In this document: positions 35,030 to 45,800 of the stretch, in pieces
How positions within the stretch are numbered: the stretch's first letter is position 1
How the letters are laid out: the number at the start of each line of letters is the position of its first letter
From: Podocnemis expansa
Taxonomy: Eukaryota; Chordata; Testudines; Podocnemididae
Reading direction: 5' to 3'
DNA length: 64,000 nucleotides
NCBI GenBank assembly: GCA_007922195.1
Contig: ML682123.1
Coordinates: 653,514-717,513 of the forward strand
The notes under the pieces: generated by a model
What the model saw: the letters and a program-made list of their open reading frames with translations, nothing else
Told to the model about the DNA's origin: nothing
The model's database searches: none
Made by a program: the position numbers and the translations under genes

Positions 35030-36120
35030 TCCTGGCTTCTAGCCAAATTCCCCTGGGAGGGGAGTGGATTCTAGTGGTTAGGGCAGAGGAAGGTGGGAGC
35101 CAGAATTCCTAGGTTTTATCCCAAGCTCAGGGAGTGGAGTGGGGAACCGGAGAGAATTTGGCAGAAGAAGACCACAGCGGCCGCTATGCCAATAAGTGTT
35201 TATTACAAGAAGAAGGGGAAGGAATACAGGCCCATGGCTGAGAGCAGTGCAGGATCGCTACCAGGTACTGCCATCGCCCACCACCAGACTCTACTGCCCC
35301 TCACCCCAAGCCAGGATAATGCACGCAGCCCCACCCCACACAAGGAAGGGAGGGGGGAATAACTCCTCCCCCCGAGTTCACTAACAAGAGTGTCCCAAAG
35401 GGCTGCATAGATGTTACTAGGTTAAACATGAGAAGCCCATCCCCAGGACATGTTAAGGATCCCCACTTGAAAAATGGGGAGACTGAGGCACAGAGTGGCA
35501 TGCACCTCACAGTTATGTAGTGACAGCAAATGGGAAGGAGTGGGCATAGAACCCAGGAGTCCTGATCTCCAACCCCCCCACACTCTAACCACTAGACCCT
35601 CCCTTCCTTCTCTAAGATGTATCTAATCTCTTTAATTCAGTCCCCTCTTCTTTCTCTGTGTATTGCTGGAGCTAAAAGCCCAGGAAAAAGGAGAGATCAA
35701 AATCCTCTCACAGATATGTTGTGCTAAACTCCTCTTCATTCACTTCTTTAGTCTCCTTTCCGTTCTGCTGGCTGGCCCCCCATCCCACTCCCCATTGCTT
35801 TACCTCTGTGCTGCTTCTCTACAGCCCAGTTTCTACTAAACTAACACCCTCTATGACAAAAGGGAAGGCTGTTTACTCACTAATGTTACACTCTATATAG
35901 GGCATCCTTATTCCCCAACTCCCAGCCCTGAGCCATCAGGTCTCCACAGAGCCACGGACAGAACTGAAGAACCCTGGCTGCCAACCCCCTGGCTCTAACC
36001 GCTAGACCCCACTCCCCTCCCAGAGCTGAGGAGAGGACTCAGGAGACCTGGCTCCCCTAACCCACCAGATCCCACTCCCCTCTGGTACAGAACTCAGGAG
36101 TCCTGGCTCCCACTGCTCTG
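35030..36120. repeat. 3' flank of the third zinc-finger gene, with SINE heads
   Basis: SINE heads occur at 35040-35130 (plus) and 35535-35610 and 35940-36120 (minus). On the minus strand the 3' end of the zinc-finger transcript may lie at about 35185 after the signal at 35199-35204. Confidence 0.4.
35199..35204 (-). promoter_or_regulatory. Candidate polyadenylation signal of the third zinc-finger gene
   Basis: aataaa on the minus strand, about 1.14 kb after the stop codon. It is the nearest good hexamer noted, but assignment is inferred from position only. Confidence 0.35.
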
Positions 36121-36341
36121 ACTCCTCATGTGCCCCAGGATGCATACAAAAGACAGATCCATGTTCTGTGACGACACAACCCTTGTGCTAATTAGCATCA
36201 ATCCCAGAGAGCTATGAGTGTGTCTCCCCATCAGGCCCCACTTCTCTTTCTTTCCTCCACCTCCTCTTCTGGCCCTCACTGCTTCTCCTTCCGTTCTACG
36301 TTGCCATGCCCCCCATCGGGGAAGGGTGTGGGGCCTGAATC

Positions 36342-38585
36342 TCACACCCCCATGCCTAACACCACAGATGTCTCATCCTCGACTGCCAAGGCTGCCACCC
36401 CGCATGCTGCAGCCTCCGGTGCTGCCTCGAGAGTCGTGGAGGTGACTGATGCTGCCCCGGCCCTCTCCTCCGCCAGCAGCTCTTCTCTGGCGTGCACCTT
36501 CTGGTGTCGAGTATACTGCAGCAGGTAGCGGAAGCAGAGACCACAGCGGGAGCAACAGTACGGCTTTTCTCCGGTGTGGATGCGCTGGTGCTGGACCAGT
36601 GCTGAGCTCTGGCTGAAACTCTTCCCACAAGTCACACAGGAGTAGGGCCGCTCGCCGGTGTGGGTCCGGCGGTGCTGGGCCAGTGCTGAGCTGTGGCCGA
36701 AAGCACGACCGCAGTCGGAGCAGGCGTAGGGGCGCTCGCCGGTGTGTGTCCGGCGGTGCTCCACCAGCTTGGAGTTTTGGGAGAAGCTCCGGCCGCACTC
36801 CCCACACTGGAAGGGTCGCTCGCCAGTGTGGGTGCGCTGGTGCTGGGCCAGGTGGGAGCTCTGCCGGAAGCTCTTGCCGCAATCGCCGCAGATGTAGAGG
36901 GTGCCGGGCGGGCGGGCAGCCTCACCAGGCCCCCGGTGCACCTTGCGGTGTTGGGCCAGGTGGGAATTCTGCCCAAAGCCACGCCCACAATCTGGGCAGT
37001 GGAAGGGGCGCTCACCTGTGTGCACCCGCCGGTGTTGTACCAGGTGGGAACTAACGCTGAAGCTCTTTCCACAGTCCTGGCAGCGGAAGGGCTTCTCGCC
37101 AGCGTGCGCCCGCCGGTGCCGCAGCAGCGTGGAGCTGAGGCCGAAGCTTTTGCCGCAGTCGGCGCACTGATAGGGTCTCTCACCACTGTGGGTGGTCTGG
37201 TGCTGGATGAGGGTGGAGCTGAGGCTGAAGGCTTTGCCGCACTCGGTGCAGCGGAAAGGGCGCTCACCAGTGTGGGTACGTTGGTGTTGGGTGCGGGTGG
37301 AACTCTCTGAGAAGCGCTTCCCACACAGGCCGCAAGGGAAGGGTTTCTCACCGGTGTGGGTGCGCCGATGGTTGAGCAGGTTGGAGTTGCGGTTGAAGCT
37401 CTTGCCGCAGTCAGGACACTTGTAGGGCCGCTCGCCAGTGTGGATGATCTGGTGCTGGAGGAGGGTAGAGCTGAGACTGAAGGCTTTGCCACAGTCCGGG
37501 CACTTGTAAGGGCGTTCGCCAGTGTGGACCCGCCGGTGCTGCAGCAGGTTCGAGCTGCGGCTGAAGGCTTTGCCGCAGTCTGGGCACTTGTAGGGCCGCT
37601 CGCCGGTGTGAGTGCGCTGGTGCTGGAGGAAGGTGGAGCCCCGGCTGAACGCCCGCCCGCACTCCCCGCACTTGTAGGGCCGCTCGCCCGTGTGGATGCG
37701 GCGGTGCTGTGCCAGGGTGGAGTTGGAGCCAAAGGATTTGCCACATTCTGGGCACTGGAATGGGCGCTCAAGCGGGGCAAGGCGGGTGGGCGGCAGACCT
37801 GGAGGCTGCCGCACTATAGTGGTTGGTCCTAGATTGCCAACAAGGTCAGAGCCAGAGGGGTTGTCAGAATCAGCACAGAACTCCAGCTTGATGTCCCTGT
37901 GCAAAACATGATGGGAGCTTAGCTTGCTGTCCTCATGTGAGTCAGTGTGCAATCTGAGCTCACCATCGTTGTGAGAGCCAGTGTGCAACCCGAGCTCGCC
38001 GTCCTTGTGTGAGCCAGTGTGCAACCCGAGCTCGCCGTCCTTGTGTGAGCCAGTGTGCAACCTGAGCTCGCCGTCCTTGTGCGAGCCAGCGTGCAACCCG
38101 AGGTCGCTTCCCTCATGCGAGCCATGGTGGAAGCTGAGATCACCATCCTCATCTGAGCCAGCAAACTCATCATCTTCCTCTGAGCCGTGATGGAAACTGA
38201 GCTCACCATCTTCATCTGAGCCGGTGTGCAACCTGAGCTCACCGTCCTCATGTGAGCCAACCTGCAACCTGGGCCCATAATCCTTGTGCAATCTGTTGTG
38301 CAAGTCAAGCTTGCCATCCTCGTGTGAGCCAACGTGCAACTTAAGATCGCTGTCCTCACGTGAGCCGTGACGGTAACTCCCCCTGTAGTCTGCAGGGCTG
38401 CTGTTCGTCTGGGAGAGGACGTCCCCCACTCCTCCAAGGCTGCCTGGGCTGTCTGGCCCCCACTCCTCGTTATCTGACCAGCACTGGATGTCACATGAGA
38501 TCTCCCGCTCTGAGACAGCTGGGCTTCCCAGCTCTTCCTCTTCCTTGACCCACAGACTGGGGCTTTGCTCTTCTGCCTTGCTCAT
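36342..38585 (-). CDS. C2H2 zinc-finger protein with 15 fingers and acidic/His repeat
   Basis: The coding exon is open from the ATG at 38585-38583 to the stop at 36342 (747 residues). An acceptor gttttcctcacag ends at 38594, eight bases before this ATG. The longer in-frame start upstream (38633) would therefore lie in the intron. Residues 1-90 are acidic with WVKEEEEL. A tandem 12-residue repeat ([12 protein letters not shown] type, about a dozen units) follows between about 38350 and 37880. Fifteen C2H2 fingers lie between about 37760 and 36490. Most linkers are TGERP or TGEKP; a longer spacer ([12 protein letters not shown]) separates fingers 10 and 11. The last finger is [20 protein letters not shown], with an unusual helix. 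The tail is Ala/Glu-rich. No KRAB or SCAN is seen. Probable DNA-binding regulator. Confidence 0.87.
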   Translation of the reverse strand: MSKAEEQSPSLWVKEEEELGSPAVSEREISCDIQCWSDNEEWGPDSPGSLGGVGDVLSQTNSSPADYRGSYRHGSREDSDLKLHVGSHEDGKLDLHNRLHKDYGPRLQVGSHEDGELRLHTGSDEDGELSFHHGSEEDDEFAGSDEDGDLSFHHGSHEGSDLGLHAGSHKDGELRLHTGSHKDGELGLHTGSHKDGELGLHTGSHNDGELRLHTDSHEDSKLSSHHVLHRDIKLEFCADSDNPSGSDLVGNLGPTTIVRQPPGLPPTRLAPLERPFQCPECGKSFGSNSTLAQHRRIHTGERPYKCGECGRAFSRGSTFLQHQRTHTGERPYKCPDCGKAFSRSSNLLQHRRVHTGERPYKCPDCGKAFSLSSTLLQHQIIHTGERPYKCPDCGKSFNRNSNLLNHRRTHTGEKPFPCGLCGKRFSESSTRTQHQRTHTGERPFRCTECGKAFSLSSTLIQHQTTHSGERPYQCADCGKSFGLSSTLLRHRRAHAGEKPFRCQDCGKSFSVSSHLVQHRRVHTGERPFHCPDCGRGFGQNSHLAQHRKVHRGPGEAARPPGTLYICGDCGKSFRQSSHLAQHQRTHTGERPFQCGECGRSFSQNSKLVEHRRTHTGERPYACSDCGRAFGHSSALAQHRRTHTGERPYSCVTCGKSFSQSSALVQHQRIHTGEKPYCCSRCGLCFRYLLQYTRHQKVHAREELLAEERAGAASVTSTTLEAAPEAAACGVAALAVEDETSVVLGMGV
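37880..38350 (-). repeat. Coding 36-bp minisatellite
   Basis: Units of 12 residues with core [12 protein letters not shown]. The copies between about 37980 and 38054 are almost identical at the DNA level, while outer copies have diverged ([17 protein letters not shown]). All stay in frame. Confidence 0.85.
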
Positions 38586-39124
38586 GGCTGGGGCTGTGAG
38601 GAAAACAGAGGAATTCATGGAGGGACAGGCCAAGAGGGGGACCTGACAGCCCTGGATTGGGAGCCAGAACTCCTGGGTTCTATTCCCTGCTTGGGGAAGG
38701 GACTGGGATCTAATGGTTACGGTTAGGGATCAGAGAATGACTGACCCTTTTAAGCAGAAGCAACCCATCTCAGCTAACTTGTTAGTAAACAACTGCCCAG
38801 CTGGTTGCTTGGCAGCTAAGCCTCCTGTGTTGTAGGCGGCCTCCCAGAGAAAGGAGGGTAGGAAAGGATCTCCTCGTGTGGGGCAGCCTCGCCAGGGAGG
38901 AGCCCTGAGTGCCAGAAGGACGTTGGCAGGATGTGCCCAGCTCCAGGGGACAAAGGCCCCCTGTGCGCGCAGGGCCGGACCCAGTTGTAGTCTGTCTCCA
39001 CAGTGGAAGGTGGGTTGGGTCCAGTATTCTCCCCAGGGCTTGAAATTTGAGCGGGTGTAGGGGGGTATTGGGGGTGCTCACTAAATGAGTATAACACTGT
39101 TACTAGATCACCACTGGGGGGTGA

Positions 39125-39415
39125 GTAAGGTTACCAGATACCAAAACATAGAAAGGAGGCCAGGGAAGTACGAAAAGGAGGCCATTGGAGGACACAAGGA
39201 GAAAACGTAGAATTAATGTAATGGTCTTCTGTTTTCAGGGGGCCCTGGAACGCTTCCCCCTAAAAATAGGTTGTTCCCAGGTCATTCCAGCATACTTTAA
39301 CCCCTGTAAGTGAAAAGCCAGCCAAAGTCATGTATTTTTAAAATGCCTGCTGGATGGAGGACATGAGAGTAAAAAGGAGGACAGGTCCTCCTTTTGCCTG
39401 ACATCTGTTAGCCGT
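39125..39415. mobile_element. Interspersed element with short inverted termini
   Basis: Left end ggttaccagat and right end atctgttagcc are inverted repeats (nine of eleven). Interior phrases 'gcatactttaacccctgtaa' and 'aggacaggtcctccttttgc' match 23105-23300 on the opposite strand. It lies in the first intron of the third zinc-finger gene. Confidence 0.5.
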
Positions 39416-39479
39416 AGAGGTGGGTGGTGGGAAATTCAGGGAGCCCGTGAGGGGGATATTGGGGAAATCCCTGGTTGCC

Positions 39480-40130
39480 TCTCTGATGCCCCTTGACGGC
39501 CTTTCAGAAGGGGGAGCTCCTGGACGCGCAAACACCTCCCTGAACTGACCCCACCGGCCCAGCCGGGAGTCTCCCGGGCTCTCCCCCAGCTGCAGAAGGG
39601 GAGTGGGGTCCGGTGGTTAGAGCAGGGCGGGAGGCGCCCGGCTTGTGCCCCAGCTGCCGGGAGAGGCAGGAGGCGGCGGAGGGTTTCAGAGGGGCCCTCA
39701 TGGGAGGCGCGGCCCCGGGTCCGGGGCTCCCCGCCTGCCCCAGGACGAGGCACGCACGGCCGGGATCCGCCACCGGCCCCGGCCCCGGCCTCCCCTCCCC
39801 GGCGGCCCGCTGGGCTCAGTCCCGGGCGGCCCCGACTCACCGGCGCGGGGCCCCGATCCGGCCCCCGGGGCCCAGCCGGCGCCGAGCCCAGGGCCGGGGG
39901 TGGGCGGGCACCGGGAACAGGAAGGTCCCGGCGTGAAAGCGGCTCCCGGTTACGTACTTCCTAGGCGGGGGTTTTGAACCCGCGCCGCCGGCAGCCCTGA
40001 AGCCGAGGGGGTGGGCGTGGATGGGGGTGACTCGCCCGATGCCCCCTCCGCACCCCCAGACCACGGTCCCATGCGGGCGTGTAGGGAGACCCCCGCAGCC
40101 TCCTGCGGGCACTCAGCGCCCCAACATGCA
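39480..40130 (-). promoter_or_regulatory. CpG island and first exon of the third zinc-finger gene
   Basis: On the minus strand an ETS/CRE-like composite ggaagtacgtaac (about 39964-39952) precedes a CpG-rich exon that ends at 39841 with donor gccg|gtgagtcggg. Its first intron would run to the acceptor at 38594. The arrangement mirrors 6795-6994 of the first zinc-finger gene. Confidence 0.6.
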
Positions 40131-40179
40131 CCCCTGGTCCCGCGCAAGCTGGACACTCTCCGACTTTCCCCCAACCGGA

Positions 40180-41840
40180 AATAGACATAACTGGTCAATT
40201 TCAATTTTTTTTCCCCCTGATCAAACCTAACAGATCAGGTTTGCTTGGTGGTTTTCTTTTTTTTTTTTTTTAAACATAATGGGCTTTTGCCCCGATGGAA
40301 CCAAACCAAAATTCTTCATTCTTCACGTAGAACAAAGGATTTTATTTCATTTTGGTGGAAAGGAAGTTTTTCTCCAGAAGAGGAAACATTTAAGCCACTT
40401 AAAATGAGATATTTGCACTTTCCTGTTGTTTCCCCCTGATAACTGTGCTTCTTAAAAAAAAACAAACAAAGTGAAATGTTTTTCCTTTTTCTGGTGGAAA
40501 TTGAATGGAAATTCTTTTGTTTTTAAAGCGAGATATTTCAATTTGCTGCGGAAACTAAATTACATTCTTCTATATTCACCAGATTAAATATTTGACTTCT
40601 CTTAAAAGTAAGGATGTGAAAATTTTAATTAATTTTTATAAAAACATGAGAAATATTTTTGCCTCTCTCTGATCAAAAACCAAGGAAGATAGTACAGAAT
40701 TTTAGACCTCTCTGCTCTAACCACTCAACCCACCTCCTCTCCACTTACAGACAGAGCAAAGTTGGGCAAGAACCAACTTTTTCATTGACCAAGAAACTCC
40801 AAAATTTCAGTGTTGTTTTGCAGTTATCTAAATGTTATGTTCTGATTTTAAGTTTTAAAAAGTAACATTCAATACATAATTATGTGTAGTTACATTAAAC
40901 ATGCAATTGTTTAATTTTTAAGTTAGTTTGAAATATTGTATATTATATTATTTAAGTATAGCTATATCATTTATTTAATAGGCTTAGTCTAATTTTGACT
41001 TCAAGTTATATGCATATTAAGTATGGCAGAACTAGCTGTGTATTTTGACTGGTATTTATTGTTTTACACTTTTATCAGTTTAAACTTTCAAAGTTGCAGG
41101 AAATTATAAGAGTGTCAGATATAATTATTTAATGAGTCACTAAAGATCTCTAGCAATCCATCAACTGTGATTATTACTAATGGAAATACTATTTTTAATC
41201 AGTGTGAGCATGGATGATGAAATGGATTTTCCCAAAAATCTTTAATCCCCTTGAGCCTAAATATTAGCATGCTGGATAACTGTGGCAAATATAAAATTAA
41301 AAAAAAAAAAATCAAAATGAAACATTACGCCTGGCTTCAGCCCCTAAGGCCCTGCCACCCTTCTCAGCCTGGCACAGCACTGGCTGGGCCTGAGGGGTAC
41401 TGGAGGGAGCCCTACCCCTGGGCTTGCTGGTCTGCCCCCAGGGAAAGGGGAGGCCCATGCACTGGCCATCCCCAACCCCAAGGGCATGCTAGCTGGTCTG
41501 GGGGCAGGAATGCCAAGGAGAATGGCTTTTGGCACCCAGGACTCCAGTTATAGTGAGGGGCTGGGGTCCCAGGCCCTGGGGGAGGGCTCACAAAGGCGGG
41601 CAGCCTGGGGCCTCTTAATCAGGCCCTGTTCCCACCCCTCTCTGCTCCAAAATTAAATTTCATCAAAATGTTTTGCTTTCAAGAAACTGGTCCTTTCTCC
41701 CCATGCAAAGATATTCCATTTTGGGAAAATTTCCCACCAGCTTTTGCCAGAACACAGGCATCCCAGCTCTCACTCTGGTACCCTAAACATGGCACCCTCC
41801 CATGATGTAAGAGATAACTTATTAATATATTTTTAAAAAA
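40180..41840. other. AT-rich intergenic sequence
   Basis: Rich in tttt, aaaatt and gaaattt words like 17700-19130, with a GC-richer patch at 41330-41640. No gene seen. Confidence 0.35.
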
Positions 41841-42269
41841 TAAAGGAAAAATCACTTCCTTTTAATTTGGCATCCCTTAAAGTCTTGCACCTTATAGGTG
41901 ACCGTCTAATTCACCCATATGGTTGGGCCAGCCCTGAGCACATATCTATCTCTATCATCCAACCACCCATGATAGGTCATACAGCAGCCCGGAAATCAGC
42001 CTCCTATGAGGAGAGAGCATGTACCTGTGGCACGGTTGTTCGCACAATACAGGGCCTAGTACCAAAGACTGTTATACTGTGGCTGGGATCCAAGATGCCA
42101 CCATTGCATGATCCACAATTGACTGAAAAATTGCCTGTCATGGAGAAAGACCACAACCCTGGGGAAACCATTCCTATGGTGAATTCCCGCCCCCCCCCCC
42201 CCCGATACAAATTTGCACTTTATTTCCAGTCTGAATTTGTCTAGCTTCAACTTCCAGCCCTTGAATTAT

Positions 42270-42740
42270 GTTAGACTTTTGTCTGCTAAATTGAAAAGCC
42301 CGTGACCCCATTTCTGTTCCCAGTGGAAGTACTTACAGACTGTGATCATGTTACCCCTGAATCATCTAAATAGCTTGAGCTCCTTGTGTCTCTGATTTTA
42401 CGGCAGGTTTTCCAATCGTTCATTCATTCTTCTGGCTCTTCTCTGACTCCCTCTTCAATTGATCAATGTCCTTCTTGAGTGGTGGAACCACCAGAAGTGG
42501 ACAGTGGTTACACCAGGGCCAGATCCAAAGGGAAAATGATCTCTCTGTTCGTATGCACAAGTCCACTATTTATGTATCCCAGGATCATTTGGCCATGGCG
42601 ACACACTGGGAGCTCATGGTCCACAGATTAGCCTTTACAGTCCCTGCTTGGCAGTCTGCAGTCTGGCTTGCACTTCTTGATTTGCAGAACCAAGTAGCTG
42701 GGTTTGAAATTTTCCTTTGATGTTTAGGGTGGTGCTTACA
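42270..42740 (-). mobile_element. CR1 LINE fragment, minus orientation
   Basis: 'agactgtgatcatgttaccc', 'ttccaatcgttcattcattc' and 'tgggtttgaaattttccttt' resemble the reverse complement of CR1 coding and 3' sequence. It lies in the 3' flank of the TRIM gene. Confidence 0.5.
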
Positions 42741-42831
42741 ATCCATTGGCAGGCTCAGAAGGATATGGGATCCTTCCTCTCTAGGAGGTGCCAGCTCTGA
42801 TCTGGACTCCCTGGGCACAGGATTGGCTGGC

Positions 42832-45800
42832 TCACAGGGAGCAGATTTTCAGGGGGGTAGCGTTCCTCCCCGAATCATATAGCCCAGGGCAGAAATAGGG
42901 ATACACTCTCTCTGCAAACTGGGGACTGAATGTGTAGAGGTGGGACATGCCCTGGGCATCATAAAAGGAAACTTGGCCCCCTTCGTAGTCCAGGTACACC
43001 CCAATCCTGTGGGGCAGGGTCTGGGGGTGGAGCACTACTGGAGACGTGTCTTTGGCCATAAGCTCGACCCCACCCCGGAGCCGAATGACCCAAAATCCCT
43101 TGCTGGGGGAGGCGTGGATCTTCCCTTTGCGGTTGATGGAGGCATGGACCACGCCAAGCGTCCAAGCAGGCTTCTGCCCAACCTCCACCTCCCAGTAGCA
43201 CCTGCCTGATGCAAATGCCTCCACGCCCAGCACAGCCACACAGAAGTCGAAGCGTGTGGGGGTATCAGGGAGGAGCCGGCGGAGGTGGCTGTCACGCACC
43301 CGAGTGCGATCCTCTGAGAGAACCAGGCAGGGGTGAGCTGTGGCAGGATCCAGTGTCACCCGTGGGAAGTCTGGGGAGGGAGAAGGAGGAGGAGGTTGTG
43401 AGGAGGGTTGGTTTAACATGGTGCCCACATACTGGGCCCCCTACCTTGCTCCCTGCAGCACTGTGTCCCCTAACACCACCTGGGGTCATTTGGGCCAGTC
43501 CTGATGGCCAGGGCCCAGAAGAGAGCACCCTCTGCTGCACCCCATCTCTTACCTATGCCGAGACTGGATTTCATGTTCTTCCAGGCAGTGTATTGGATTG
43601 GCCCTCTGAATTGCCCCAGGATCTGTGACATTGACTGCGTATTTGGCCCACATTGGGTAGCTGGTTGCTGGTTTGCCCTATAGAAGAGGGAAGAACCACC
43701 CACCCAGAGCAGATTTTAGTGATTCAGCAGCGGGGAGAGAGGTGCAGGGAGAGGGGGGGAAGGGGGCACGAAGCTGTTTCTGCATTGGCAAACTTACCGA
43801 TACAGGAAGGATTTTATGCCCTGTGAGGGAATGGACATGGAGAGAGACATGGAATTAGCATCGGTCTGTCTCTTTAAGACACTGTGTGAGGCAACTGGGA
43901 CTGGCTTGCTCAGGAGAATGGGATCTGAGGCCTGTCCTCTCAAGGGGGCACCGGCTCAGATTCAGCCCCATGGTGGTGGACTGTCTGACTCATGGTGGCG
44001 AATGGGATGGGGGGCTTTCCCCGTGAGGAGGCACTGGACTCACCATCAAGTACTTGCTTGAGTGCTGCTGGGACAGATTGGTCTGGGCATTGGTGAGCAT
44101 CTCCTGGCCTGCCTGGTATTTCCCCTCCAGTTCCTGAAGGTTCCTCTCCATTGCCTGCAACTGGGTGTTGCCCTCCCGCTTCAGCCTCTCCTGCCACTCC
44201 TCCTCCCGGGTGGCCAGCCAGCTGTGCAGCTTCCTGAACTCCGCAGAGATGTGCTCCCCAAGGCTGAGCACTGTCGCCTGGAAGACAGAGACCCACCCAG
44301 TGCCCAGCAGCTATAATAACCTTCTAGGTACCCCCATAGCATCCTGTGAGCTAACACAGCAGGTATCCTGGACCCTGAGGCCTGCACCTCTTTCGTTAAT
44401 ACTCCCAGGCACCACCCATGACCCTTCCGTAGATGATATGCTCTGGGATGCAGCAGCTGCCTAGCTAATACTCCCTAGTACTCAGTTAATACTACCAGAC
44501 ACTCAACAGCCTTTTCCAACTAAGAATCCCAGGTACCCAGAACCACGGCAGGTGCTCACATACTCAGCAACTTTCTAGAGCTAACATTCCCAGGCATCTA
44601 ATGTCAATACATGCCTAATGCTGTCAGGCACGCTGGTGGTCAAGCTAACGCTCTCAGGTCCTTAGTGTCTTTCTGAGCAAATACTTCCAGCTAGCCAGCA
44701 TTTCCCCATGCTGATGGTTCCCACACCCCCAGCATTTCTCTACCCAGCAGCCTTCAGAGCTAATAGAAACTAGTTTCTTTGTACAGCTAATACTACCATC
44801 TGTGCATAGCAAACACCTCCGTGTATTCAAGCATCTAAAAGCTCTGTTTGGCTAATACTCCCATCTATCTGCCATCAGTGTACAATGAATACTTCCAGGT
44901 ACTCAATATAGTTAAATCTGTTAGGTACCTACTGGCTGTGTGTAGAGAATACTCCCAAGTTCTCAGGTACCTAATATCTGCATATAGCCAATACTTCCCT
45001 ATACCTACTGTCTGTATATAGCAAATACTTTCAGGTACTCAGAGATCCACTCCCAGGTAGCTAGTATCTGTTGATAGCGAATATTCCCAGGTACTCAATG
45101 TAACTAATACTCCCATGTACCCACTGTCTGTGTATAACAAATACTCCCAAGTGCTCACTTACTTAATAGCTCCATATAGCTAATACTCCCATCTACCTAT
45201 TGACTGTATATAGCGAATACTCCCAGGTACTTAGGTACCCACTAGCATCATATAAATAATACTCCCCGGTACCTTCCATCCATGTATAGCGAATTCTCTC
45301 AATTTACTAAGGTACCTAATAGTTTCATATAGTTTATCCTTCCATGTACCTATCATCTGTGTATACCTCCAGGTACTCAGGTACCTAATATCGCCATATA
45401 AGTAATACTCCCAGGTATCTGCTGTCAGTGTACAGCAAATACTCCCACATACTTCATTAGCTAATACTCCTATGTACCTACCATCTGTGTATAGCAAATA
45501 CACCCAAGCGCTCAGGTACCCAGTATCTCAATGTTACTAATACTCCCAGATATCTACTGTTGGTATATAGCAGGCGTGGCCAAACTGCGGCTCTTCAAAG
45601 AAAAAGTGTGGCTTGTGGAAGAGCACAGCAGGGAAGAGTGGCATGGTGGAAGACAGGTGGAGAAGTGCACAATGGTTGAGGACAGTAGGGAAGTGGCGGC
45701 ATGGCTGGGGATGGCAGGGAAGAGGCGGCATGATCAGGGATGGCAGGGAAGCGATGGCGTGGTTGGGGATGTGGGGAAAGCACCGCAAGGTCAGAGCTGG

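Noticed and set aside
38586..38633. Upstream in-frame ATG for the third zinc-finger gene (16 extra residues)
   Set aside because: The stretch contains the splice-acceptor tract gttttcctcacag, so it is intron sequence; the ATG at 38585 follows the acceptor by eight bases.
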